Origin: Bacteroidota bacterium
Lineage (GTDB): Bacteria; Bacteroidota; Bacteroidia; NS11-12g; UBA9320
Direction of reading: 5' to 3'
Length of the DNA: 9,672 nucleotides
Assembly: GCA_947499775.1 (NCBI GenBank)
Contig: CANMPY010000043.1
Location: 1 to 9,672, forward strand
Under the pieces are notes generated by a model. That model worked only from the letters and a program-made list of their open reading frames with translations. It made no database searches and was not told the origin of the DNA. Made by a program: the position numbers and the translations under genes. Of the stretch, positions 1 through 6,773 are shown in pieces. Within the stretch, counting starts at the first letter, position 1. Every line of letters starts with the position of its first letter.

Positions 1-773
1 CAAACCTGGTGAATATAATCGGGTGAAAATGTTTGGCGATAAAAATAATACCCCATAATGGCTCCTATTACTATGGCAATACCTATCCAGATTCTTTTGT
101 CTCTTAATCCTACTTTTAATTGGTTATTGGCTAATAGCCATATTGCCAATCCTGGAATAGCCATAAAAATAATAATGCTTTTAGTAAACCATCCTAACAG
201 CAATGCGACAAATAAGCCTATAAGATAAATTGATTGAAACGATTTAAAATATAGATAAGTCAATCCTACAAATAGGGTAAAGAAAAATACGAGCACTACA
301 TCATGATCGCCAAATCGAGCCACATGATCTCCAATATACCCTTGACTAGAAACTAATATAAGGGAAGCAATGCATCCTGAAATGACTTGACCAGTTATTT
401 TTCGAGATACCCACATTAAAAAAATTACAGTACATAATGAAAAAAAGACGGAGGGCAATCGTACCGAAAGCTCACTTAATCCAAAAAAATGGATGGCGAG
501 AGCTTGGCACCAAACCAAAAATGGGGGTTTTAGTTCCCACATATCTGGGCTATTATCAAAATGACGCACAAACCATTGATGGTTTTTTAGCATTTCAATG
601 GCATTGACCACATTTCGGCTTTCGTCCCATGATTGAATGCAATATTGACTAATATTAAACCCTAATGGAACATAGCATAATACTAAGGTTATGCAAATAG
701 TACCGATAATAATCCAGGTTTTTCTAGATTTACCAAATTCAATACGTGCATTAGATTTAGTCCTTATGTTCAT
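1..773 (-). CDS. GT-C membrane glycosyltransferase (PMT/ArnT-like, GT39 type), 3' end missing
   Basis: The frame is open from an ATG at 773-771 to the left edge, giving 257 codons with no stop. The protein is very hydrophobic with several membrane helices (about residues 19-38, 108-122, 130-145, 158-176, 181-213, 227-244). After the first helix comes QSWDESRN (48-54). Its D50-E51 pair sits where GT-C enzymes of the PMT/ArnT group place the catalytic acid in the first periplasmic loop. LKPPFLVW (81-88) matches the KPP..W motif of these enzymes, and ARFGDHD (152-158) and FTKS (196-199) follow in the usual order. By family, these enzymes move a sugar from a polyprenyl-phosphate donor to a lipid or protein on the periplasmic side. 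The acceptor here is unknown. The start overlaps the methyltransferase gene by 17 bases (757-773), suggesting translational coupling. The C-terminal part lies outside the window. Confidence 0.85.
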   Translation of the reverse strand, partial: MNIRTKSNARIEFGKSRKTWIIIGTICITLVLCYVPLGFNISQYCIQSWDESRNVVNAIEMLKNHQWFVRHFDNSPDMWELKPPFLVWCQALAIHFFGLSELSVRLPSVFFSLCTVIFLMWVSRKITGQVISGCIASLILVSSQGYIGDHVARFGDHDVVLVFFFTLFVGLTYLYFKSFQSIYLIGLFVALLLGWFTKSIIIFMAIPGLAIWLLANNQLKVGLRDKRIWIGIAIVIGAIMGYYFYRQTFSPDYIHQV

Positions 774-1806
774 GCCTAAGTTTGTTAGGATATGCCACCA
801 TTATGAAGGCAGGAGAAATATAACACGATAAAAATTTAATATGGGAAATAACAACGTTCAAAATTTTTAATATTTCCCCTTTAAACCCATTATTTCGCCA
901 TTCGTCGTACGGCGAAAAAAACCATTCTATCTTGTATTTACCTGAATCAAAAAAGGATTCATAGCTTTTGAAATTTATTAAATTTTCTGTCCAATTACCA
1001 GTAGTAGGATCACACGTGTTGGTAGGATGAAGTACCATTTGTGGCATAATTCCCGTGATGGTATACAATTTAACGTCTTCGTAAATATCATTAAAAATTC
1101 TTCCTCGCGTATTTTTCGCCAACTGCTCATGTTCTGATTTAGTTAATTCTGGAAAATTGGCAACAATAAAATTTAAGCGAAGTTTATAAAATGATTCTAC
1201 TGAATCGCCAGGTTTAAATTGGTTAAGGTTCCCAGAATACTCATCTAGGGTATGCAATTTCTTAAAATAGGATTTCTTAAAAATATTATACCTATTGGCA
1301 GATGTATTGTGAACCATTATTGCACCAAAAAAATTAAGCGTGCTTTGCTCGAAAAACAGAGCAATATCATAAATATGTTCAATGACATCGCGACTCACAA
1401 TTAAATCAATTTTACCAGTAAACTGTTCGGATAATTCATTAATACTGCCGCAAACAATGAATTCTGGTTTTAGTTTTAATGCATTTGAAATACATTCAAA
1501 ATCTTTACAGCTTTGAGCATACGTATCGGAATAAATCACCTGACAAAATCCAAGCCATTTGGCTAAGAGGCTAATAATTCCGGTACCACCCCCTATTTCG
1601 GCCACAGTTATTTGATTAATGGGTTTATCCGATTTCGAAACGCCCAATTCAAGAATCTGCCAAGCTAAATTTACCGAATAGGTTAAACATTGAAGGTGTT
1701 TTTTTAAATAAATGACGGAGTATGTAGACACGTTTAAACTGTCAACATCTAAGGATTGCATGTGTTCGATAAATAGTTTTCGATCTTTAAGGTTTAATCG
1801 TTGCAT
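757..1806 (-). CDS. Class I SAM-dependent methyltransferase, glycan-cluster type
   Basis: This is a 349-residue protein. Motif I of the Rossmann methyltransferase fold is VAEIGGGTG (68-76). D94 in VIYSD ends strand beta-2, where SAM ribose is usually bound, and IDLIVSRDVIEHI (133-145) is the motif IV/post-IV region typical of Methyltransf_23-like enzymes. The C-terminal half carries HPTNTCDPTTGNWTENL (260-276). I recall a similar NT-DP-TG-W-E pattern in methyltransferases of polysaccharide loci, but I cannot verify that here. No signal peptide is visible, so it should be cytosolic. The substrate is unknown. The ATG lies inside the end of the thiamine diphosphokinase gene (13-base overlap, 1794-1806), and the stop lies inside the start of the glycosyltransferase gene (17-base overlap). 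All three are therefore probably read from one mRNA. The glycosyltransferase neighbour suggests a sugar or lipid-linked glycan substrate; this is inference. Confidence 0.85.
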   Translation of the reverse strand: MQRLNLKDRKLFIEHMQSLDVDSLNVSTYSVIYLKKHLQCLTYSVNLAWQILELGVSKSDKPINQITVAEIGGGTGIISLLAKWLGFCQVIYSDTYAQSCKDFECISNALKLKPEFIVCGSINELSEQFTGKIDLIVSRDVIEHIYDIALFFEQSTLNFFGAIMVHNTSANRYNIFKKSYFKKLHTLDEYSGNLNQFKPGDSVESFYKLRLNFIVANFPELTKSEHEQLAKNTRGRIFNDIYEDVKLYTITGIMPQMVLHPTNTCDPTTGNWTENLINFKSYESFFDSGKYKIEWFFSPYDEWRNNGFKGEILKILNVVISHIKFLSCYISPAFIMVAYPNKLRHEHKD

Positions 1807-2456
1807 TCCATCAAAACTAAAATACCTGAATTATGTTTAATTTCTACTATTCCTGTTTCAGCGCTTTCATTGCTTGTGCCAGAGCGGTCAGCTATCTTCA
1901 AACATTCCTTGCTTAAATTATAAAGCAATCCCTTTGTTTCAATATCGGTTACCTCGCCCAAAGCAAAGAGGGAGATAATTTGCCCTTTGGCATAATATTT
2001 AATAAAGACCTTTGGTAGAACACAAATTTTGGAATAATCATCAAAAAGTATTGCATTAATTTTAGGGCTATATTTTCCAATTGTACAAATATTATTAAAG
2101 GTATGATCCATTCGGTAGCCGGTAGCCCATAAAATATTTACCGATTTTTGGCCTTTTTCAATCAAAAAATCAAGCGCTTTTTCAAGGTCAGTCTTATTTT
2201 GATCGGGGGCATGTATAATTTCGATATTAGGCTGTTCAGCTAATTGGTCCAAAGTGTAATTAATTCTATCAAAATCGCCTAATACTACATCGTATTTAAT
2301 ACCTAAACTATTCACTTTTTCAATGGCTCCATCCAAAACGATGACATAGGGACTCCATTCCAAAAATTGTTCTAACAGATTGGTACTGCATGCTTGTCCA
2401 TTTGCAATTATCAAGGCAGGCTCTTGGTGTTCTTTTACAAAATGATGGGACGACAT
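1794..2456 (-). CDS. thiN: Thiamine diphosphokinase (thiamine pyrophosphokinase)
   Basis: The enzyme transfers pyrophosphate from ATP to thiamine, giving thiamine diphosphate in the cytosol. With the start chosen here it has 220 residues, a normal ThiN length. Motifs in order are VLDGAIE (40-46), GDFDR (60-64; the acidic pair binds metal-ATP), DQNKTDLEKAL (85-95), ATGYRMDHTFNN (111-122) and, in the C-terminal thiamine-binding domain, DRSGTSNES (190-198). An in-frame ATG four codons upstream (2468-2466) would give 224 residues. I prefer the ATG at 2456-2454 because the protein then begins MSSHHF, a beginning I recall from Bacteroidota homologues, and because a TAnnTTTG box at 2470-2477 lies too close to the upstream ATG for it to sit downstream of a normal transcription start. 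The gene heads the minus-strand cluster with the methyltransferase and glycosyltransferase. The function is well supported; the exact start less so. Confidence 0.93.
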   Translation of the reverse strand: MSSHHFVKEHQEPALIIANGQACSTNLLEQFLEWSPYVIVLDGAIEKVNSLGIKYDVVLGDFDRINYTLDQLAEQPNIEIIHAPDQNKTDLEKALDFLIEKGQKSVNILWATGYRMDHTFNNICTIGKYSPKINAILFDDYSKICVLPKVFIKYYAKGQIISLFALGEVTDIETKGLLYNLSKECLKIADRSGTSNESAETGIVEIKHNSGILVLMECND

Positions 2457-2469
2457 GAAGTTAGGCATG

Positions 2470-2477
2470 CAAAAATA
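2470..2477 (-). promoter_or_regulatory. Candidate -7 promoter box (TATTTTTG) for thiN cluster
   Basis: Read on the minus strand this is TATTTTTG, a full match to the Bacteroidota sigma-A -7 consensus TAnnTTTG. It ends 13 bases before the preferred thiN start at 2456, so the mRNA leader would be only a few bases long, as is common in this phylum. I see no convincing TTG (-33) element about 19-21 bases upstream; the spacing region is A-rich. In an AT-rich genome the eight-base match alone could be chance, so this rests mainly on its position. Confidence 0.4.
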
Positions 2478-2606
2478 CTTTTTTAATTGGAGTATGTGCT
2501 TTCACTTTTGGCCATGTACTATTCCAAATCGTTTATAAAATGACCCTTATAATTTTAAGCTTAGCGTAATTATTCGCAGTTTAGGTTGCAAACATCCCAA
2601 TTTTTA

Positions 2607-2636
2607 ATGATTTTTACCGATTCAAAATTTTTATGA
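2607..2636 (+). other. Nine-codon upstream ORF overlapping the lipoprotein start
   Basis: An ATG at 2607 opens a tiny frame encoding MIFTDSKFL. Its TGA stop (2634-2636) overlaps the ATG of the large lipoprotein gene (2633-2635) in an ATGA arrangement. Such a leader could deliver ribosomes to the lipoprotein start, which has no Shine-Dalgarno sequence. The rest of the 164-base divergent region (2469-2632) shows no RNA gene and no clear plus-strand promoter. The nearest candidates are CACTTTTG at 2513-2520 and TAGGTTGC at 2582-2589, each one or two bases from the consensus. The ORF may be chance; there is no evidence that it is translated. Confidence 0.25.
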
Positions 2637-4702
2637 GCAAACCAAAAGCTTCAAAAATTGCCATTCTCGTTCTTTTTTGCACCCTTCTAATGGGATGTAA
2701 AAGAGATTTAGAAACCACTTGGGATGCCGAATATTCAATCCCAATTGCTAGCGCAAATTTAGATCTAGGCGATTTAGTAGGCGATAGCCTTTTAGTTAAA
2801 AATGGAGACAATAGCCTCGATTTGGTCTATAATTATAAAGTTGATGTTGATAGCGTGGATCAATATTTGGTTGTTCCTGATACGCTTCAAGAAAAATCGG
2901 TTACGCTTTCGAAAATAGTCTTAGATAACAGAATGTTATCAGACACCATTACCTTAGGAGAAATATATCCTCTATCAAAATTACTTGATGGGCAAACGCA
3001 AACACTTCCGGCATTTGATCAAGATGGTTCGGCCAACAAACAGGAAATTGATGTAACCAAGCAATTTTTTAAGCAAGCCAAATTCAAAGAAGGGTTTATT
3101 GATATGACCCTTAGCAATGATCTTCCGGTTGAAGCCGAAAAAATTGTCTTTATACTCCTAAACAAAGCCGACAACCAAATCATTGTTTACGATTCATTTA
3201 TGAATGTACTGCCAAATACTTCTGTTAAAACCACAAAATCGTTGGCTGGCAAAAAAATAGATGGCATATTAGTAGGTATTGTTAAGCGCATAAAAACTAA
3301 GGCGAGCGACAATCCTGTGCTTATCGACTCTAAAAAAGGGATTCGACTTGATTTAGCCATTCGCGATTTAGAACTCGAATATGCTACTGCCATATTTCCG
3401 GCACAAAATTTAGTTGAAGAAAAGCAAGAAGTGCGTTACAACTTAAAAGGCTCTGAGCTTACTTTTCTTGTGGTTAAAACAGGTTATTTAGTTATGGAGG
3501 TATTTAGCAATGTTAAAGAACAATTAATACTAGATTATTCCATTCCAAATTCATCGCGAAATAATAATTTTGCCGATAATGTTAGACAAACCGTTATTGT
3601 ACCACCAGCTCCAGATGGGTCATACTCTAAGGTTGTTAAAAAATTTCCGCTCGACCACTATGAAATTTATATGTTGGGGCAATTTCCTAAATCACCTCCC
3701 TTTAAACCCAATACCATTTACAGCGAATTTACCACCCGAATGGAATATACAGGCATTGAACGCACCTTATCTTTAAGAGATAGCGTTTATGTTCGTTTTG
3801 GTTTAGTGGAAATAAAACCTGAACTGGCCATTGGCGACTTTGGTAAAAGGGAATTTAAATTTGACGAAAGCAAACCATTTAAGGCCTTCGAAAACATAAA
3901 GGGAGATATAAGTTTAGAAGATGTTAAGATGGATTTGTGGTTTCAAAATACATTTGGGATTGAAGCCGATATGCAAGTTGAAAATATTACAGGGGTTAAT
4001 TCACGAACTAACAAGTCTGTAAAGCTAATAGCCACAGCCCTCGACAACACCTTTACTTTAGGAAGGGCTATGAACGATCCGTTTATTCCATTTATTCATA
4101 GCATGAAATTTGATAATTCAAATTCCAATCTAAAACAGTTTTTAGAAAATATGCCAAACCAATTAGATACAAAATTTAATATGGTTGTTAGACCGAGGGG
4201 TTCTAATGATTACCAAGATTTTGTATTCGATTTTAGCAAACTTACAGCCAATCTAAACCTTGAAATGCCGGTACAATTTGGCACCAATGGACTTGAACTT
4301 AGCCAGTTGCAGGACTTTGATTTTATGAGCTTGAAAAATGCTAATCGAATTAAAAGTGGCGTTTTAAAATTGGATATAACAAACGGCTATCCATTTGAAG
4401 CATTCTGTGATATTGAGTTTTTGGACGAACAAAATTTAGTGATCACAACATTATTTGACGCAGGCAAAACACAAACTATTTTACCTGGTATATTAGATGG
4501 AAATGGGCTAGTAACAACTGCTACTCCTTCTCAGCTTTATATTGATATTCCAGCATCAAAAATGCAATCTATAAAACATTCTAAAAAAATCAGAATCAAA
4601 ACAAACTTTGCCACACCAGGTGGCAACCGTTACAAAATTTACAGTACGTATAAATTTGGAGTAAAACTTAAAGGTAATTTTGTATATGAACAAAGCTTTT
4701 AA
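2633..4702 (+). CDS. Large Bacteroidota lipoprotein of unknown function
   Basis: This 689-residue protein has a classic lipoprotein signal: basic MSKPKASK, a hydrophobic stretch at 9-20 and lipobox LMGC (19-22), so C22 should be lipidated. The mature start is CKRDLE. The K followed by acidic residues partly resembles the surface-export signal of Bacteroidota lipoproteins, so surface exposure is possible but unproven. The remainder is rich in beta-prone, Asp/Asn/Ser-rich segments with no catalytic motif I recognise. The first mature region (about 27-90) and the last 110 residues look like separate beta domains. I recall large hypothetical lipoproteins with a similar N-terminal pattern in this phylum, but no function for them. 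The end overlaps the downstream outer-membrane protein gene by 17 bases, so the two are probably made together and may form a complex. A nine-codon upstream ORF touches the start. Confidence 0.85.
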   Translation: MSKPKASKIAILVLFCTLLMGCKRDLETTWDAEYSIPIASANLDLGDLVGDSLLVKNGDNSLDLVYNYKVDVDSVDQYLVVPDTLQEKSVTLSKIVLDNRMLSDTITLGEIYPLSKLLDGQTQTLPAFDQDGSANKQEIDVTKQFFKQAKFKEGFIDMTLSNDLPVEAEKIVFILLNKADNQIIVYDSFMNVLPNTSVKTTKSLAGKKIDGILVGIVKRIKTKASDNPVLIDSKKGIRLDLAIRDLELEYATAIFPAQNLVEEKQEVRYNLKGSELTFLVVKTGYLVMEVFSNVKEQLILDYSIPNSSRNNNFADNVRQTVIVPPAPDGSYSKVVKKFPLDHYEIYMLGQFPKSPPFKPNTIYSEFTTRMEYTGIERTLSLRDSVYVRFGLVEIKPELAIGDFGKREFKFDESKPFKAFENIKGDISLEDVKMDLWFQNTFGIEADMQVENITGVNSRTNKSVKLIATALDNTFTLGRAMNDPFIPFIHSMKFDNSNSNLKQFLENMPNQLDTKFNMVVRPRGSNDYQDFVFDFSKLTANLNLEMPVQFGTNGLELSQLQDFDFMSLKNANRIKSGVLKLDITNGYPFEAFCDIEFLDEQNLVITTLFDAGKTQTILPGILDGNGLVTTATPSQLYIDIPASKMQSIKHSKKIRIKTNFATPGGNRYKIYSTYKFGVKLKGNFVYEQSF
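4675..4682 (+). promoter_or_regulatory. Weak candidate internal -7 box (TAATTTTG)
   Basis: TAATTTTG matches TAnnTTTG and ends three bases before the preferred ATG (4686) of the outer-membrane protein gene. A TTTG at 4655-4658 lies 16 bases upstream, slightly short of the usual spacing. If active, it would give a leaderless or nearly leaderless transcript of the second gene alone. It lies inside the lipoprotein coding sequence, in AT-rich DNA, so chance is a serious alternative. Confidence 0.2.
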
Positions 4703-5909
4703 GCTACTGATTGCATCGTGTTTATCCATTTCGGCCCTTGCTCAAAATTCAGATTCAACTAAATGGAACCGTTTTCCCAATTTATTCGACAACCCTTTTA
4801 AAACCCAATATGATTCGATCAAAATAATTGATCAAAATACTTCGGTTTTTATCAATACAAATCGCATTTCAAATGCGTTTATCTATCCGTTTTTAAAAGG
4901 AGGACCACTTAACAAAAGTGTAATTGATGATAATCTATCGAATGATAAAAACAAACGCTTTAATCTGGAAGCCAATTTCGATTTGCGTTTTATTAATCTT
5001 GGATCTAAAAGGGCTTGGTATATTGCTACAGGCTACCATCAACGCGTTAACTTAAACGTAAGTAGTGATGCAATGAAACTTATTTTTAGAGGAAATACAC
5101 AAGGCAATATATTTGAATTTAATGACTGTAACTATACTCAAATTAGTTTTAATAAATTAGGGGTTGGTCGCTATTTTAACAACGAAAAAACAGCCAAACC
5201 ATTCAATCTTCGACTTGGTATTTATGGTATTCAAGGCCTCAATTATCAAAACATTACTACCAAAAATAATAATTACCTAAATGGGAACGTAGACTCATTT
5301 AATATTAGATTAAACTATACAGCTGCCTTTGCCAAACAAGGGTTTGGGTTAGGAGGCGAAATAAGCTTTAATCAGACTTTAAGTCCTAATCAAATATGGG
5401 GCTTTCAATTAAACAACTTCGGCTATCTCGGTATCAACCAAAGTGCTGAAACTTATGGGGCCGATGGATCCTTTAAATTTAATGGTATAGTCATCTCTGA
5501 TCTTGGCAATATTCGTAATCCTGATTATTTCAAACACACCTTAGATTCACTCACTAATCCAGTAACCAATAAAAAAGTAAATCAATCCAAATCCATTTGG
5601 ATAGCACCGGTTTCATTTTTGTATTACACCTTACACCATGGTCCTATTTATTATCAATTTGGTGTACATCATTCAGGCACAAAAACATTGCCAGTAGCCG
5701 AATTGCGCAGCTATATATTTCTTAAATCAAAGGTATTGGTAGGCTTAACAGTTGGTGGCATAGGTCAACCCTATCTCAACACCGATATCCGCTGGGCTAT
5801 TAACCGTCATTTGTTTTTACATGGCGGATTTTACCACTTGGAAGCCCTCACTTTGCCAGATAAATTTGGCGGCTTAGGTGGAAATTTTGCCTTACAAGCT
5901 GTATTTTAG
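4686..5909 (+). CDS. Outer-membrane beta-barrel protein, DUF5723-like
   Basis: With the ATG at 4686 the protein has 407 residues. A TTG two codons upstream is in frame but unnecessary. MNKAFKLLIASCLSISALA followed by Q is a clear signal peptide with likely cleavage after ALA (residue 19). The rest alternates polar and aromatic/hydrophobic residues with frequent Gly and Asn turns, as in an outer-membrane barrel. It ends in LQAVF, a C-terminal Phe typical of the barrel-assembly signal. The layout (an early NTNRISNAFIYPFLKGG segment, then repeated strand pairs) resembles the Bacteroidota family DUF5723, whose function is unknown. I assign that family from pattern memory only. The start lies inside the end of the lipoprotein gene (17-base overlap), so co-translation is likely and a lipoprotein-barrel partnership at the outer membrane is the natural hypothesis. 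Confidence 0.82.
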   Translation: MNKAFKLLIASCLSISALAQNSDSTKWNRFPNLFDNPFKTQYDSIKIIDQNTSVFINTNRISNAFIYPFLKGGPLNKSVIDDNLSNDKNKRFNLEANFDLRFINLGSKRAWYIATGYHQRVNLNVSSDAMKLIFRGNTQGNIFEFNDCNYTQISFNKLGVGRYFNNEKTAKPFNLRLGIYGIQGLNYQNITTKNNNYLNGNVDSFNIRLNYTAAFAKQGFGLGGEISFNQTLSPNQIWGFQLNNFGYLGINQSAETYGADGSFKFNGIVISDLGNIRNPDYFKHTLDSLTNPVTNKKVNQSKSIWIAPVSFLYYTLHHGPIYYQFGVHHSGTKTLPVAELRSYIFLKSKVLVGLTVGGIGQPYLNTDIRWAINRHLFLHGGFYHLEALTLPDKFGGLGGNFALQAVF

Positions 5910-5984
5910 AATTAAATTTTGGAATGCCGCAAAGGGCAAATAATCCTAAGATTTACCTATCTACAAAAAGCATGCATTTAAATT
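5910..5984. other. Convergent intergenic gap with weak hairpin
   Basis: This is the 75-base space between two converging transcription units. TGCC (5925-5928) and GGCA (5935-5938) can pair around a six-base loop, but the stem is only four base pairs and no clear T-run follows it on either strand. I therefore do not call an intrinsic terminator. Nothing else is recognisable here. Confidence 0.4.
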
Positions 5985-6185
5985 TTATTGTTGGCTATTT
6001 TTTCGTTTCTCAATTACCCTGCGTTGTCTTTTTCTAAAAAAATACATAAACGTTGAGGCTACGAAAACAAGTCCAAAAATATGTAAATGTTCGCTCTTCA
6101 AGCCATCTGCTCGATAACCTACAACCATTTCGATAAGTGAAACCGCTGATATTACAAGCCACATTATTTCAATAAATCTTCTCAT
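5985..6185 (-). CDS. Small two-helix membrane protein downstream of lptC
   Basis: This 66-residue protein has two predicted membrane helices (about 5-23 and 33-50), a short loop at 24-32, and a strongly basic tail beginning RKRQRR (51-56). The positive N-terminus (MRRF) and basic tail predict a hairpin with both ends in the cytoplasm. No catalytic motif is present and I do not know its function. It starts 9 bases after the lptC stop and is the last gene of the operon, which supports a real gene rather than a chance frame. I recall similar small membrane ORFs after lptC in other Bacteroidota, which would suggest an accessory role near the Lpt machinery, but that is inference. Confidence 0.72.
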   Translation of the reverse strand: MRRFIEIMWLVISAVSLIEMVVGYRADGLKSEHLHIFGLVFVASTFMYFFRKRQRRVIEKRKNSQQ

Positions 6186-6194
6186 TATGTTTTA

Positions 6195-6773
6195 TTATTT
6201 TAAAGATACTCTGCCTTTTAAATTTTTGATTCGGTAACGTGTAAAATTTTGATTCGACTCGAACCCATTGCCATATAAAATTTCATCGGGTGTTTTTATT
6301 TTTATAAACTGATCGGTATAAATTTTTTCGGCCCGTTGATCCCACATTAATTTTTCAGTTTCTAATTCCTCCCCTCTGTTATTTTTTACACTCACTCTAT
6401 GCCTCACTTCTATTAGTTTTCTGTTTTCGTAGCTTATAGCATAATCTGCAGTAAGCGAACTTTCTACTAACCCATTTCGATTATAAAAATACCCTTTAAC
6501 CCCTTTTCTCATTTCCATGTATGGCTCTACTTTTTGAGGGTAGCGTTCCATAAGTGGTGCCGTAATTTTAGCTTTTAAAAACCCTGAATCTGTATAATTA
6601 ATATCCACTTCTATAGCACGTTCAATGCCCAGATTGGCATTTAATTTACTGATTTTCTTTAGTTTTTCAGGATCTTTTTGGCAGGAAGACAGAAAGAGTA
6701 TAATGAAAACTAAGGCTAAGGTTGAGGCTAGGCTTGGAAATTTTTTAAGGTATATAAATTGAAAAGGCGTCAA
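6195..6773 (-). CDS. lptC: LPS export periplasmic lipoprotein LptC (TTG start)
   Basis: LptC links the inner-membrane LptBFG transporter to the periplasmic LptA bridge that carries LPS to the outer membrane. The 192-residue protein has a hydrophobic segment (about 13-30) and lipobox LSSC (28-31), so here it is a lipoprotein anchored at C31 rather than the transmembrane form of E. coli. That is the form I know from Bacteroidota. The remainder is an OstA/LptA-like beta-jellyroll, with the family-typical end GNGFESNQNFTRYRI (168-182). The start is TTG at 6773-6771. There is no ATG between the preceding in-frame TAA (6776-6774) and the lipobox, so TTG is the only standard start that keeps the signal. 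It overlaps the stop of the upstream outer-membrane protein gene as TTGA, pointing to translational coupling. The mature start CQKDPE is discussed in the findings. Confidence 0.88.
   Translation of the reverse strand: MTPFQFIYLKKFPSLASTLALVFIILFLSSCQKDPEKLKKISKLNANLGIERAIEVDINYTDSGFLKAKITAPLMERYPQKVEPYMEMRKGVKGYFYNRNGLVESSLTADYAISYENRKLIEVRHRVSVKNNRGEELETEKLMWDQRAEKIYTDQFIKIKTPDEILYGNGFESNQNFTRYRIKNLKGRVSLK

Noticed and set aside
2263..2277. GDFDR in place of the textbook GDFDS in the thiamine diphosphokinase
   Set aside because: I recall Arg at this place in Bacteroidota homologues, and all other motifs are intact, so it is probably a lineage norm rather than a defect.
3570..3776. 68-codon open frame inside the lipoprotein gene on the same strand
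   Set aside because: It lies fully within a strongly supported longer gene, has no signal or motif, and looks like a chance shadow; the same holds for the short frames at 2614-2811, 3187-3393, 7033-7275, 7348-7554, 7593-7787 and 9170-9391.
4680..4685. TTG start two codons before the ATG of the barrel protein at 4686
   Set aside because: The ATG gives a normal signal peptide beginning MNKAFK, and the two extra residues add nothing; no evidence favours TTG here.
5925..5938. TGCC/GGCA hairpin as a bidirectional terminator between the convergent units
   Set aside because: The stem has only four base pairs and neither strand has a clear T-run after it.
5971..5976. GCATGC palindrome as an operator site
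   Set aside because: Six bases only, in a convergent gap with no promoter next to it; a similar GCATGC occurs by the thiN start at 2465-2470, but two short palindromes are expected by chance.
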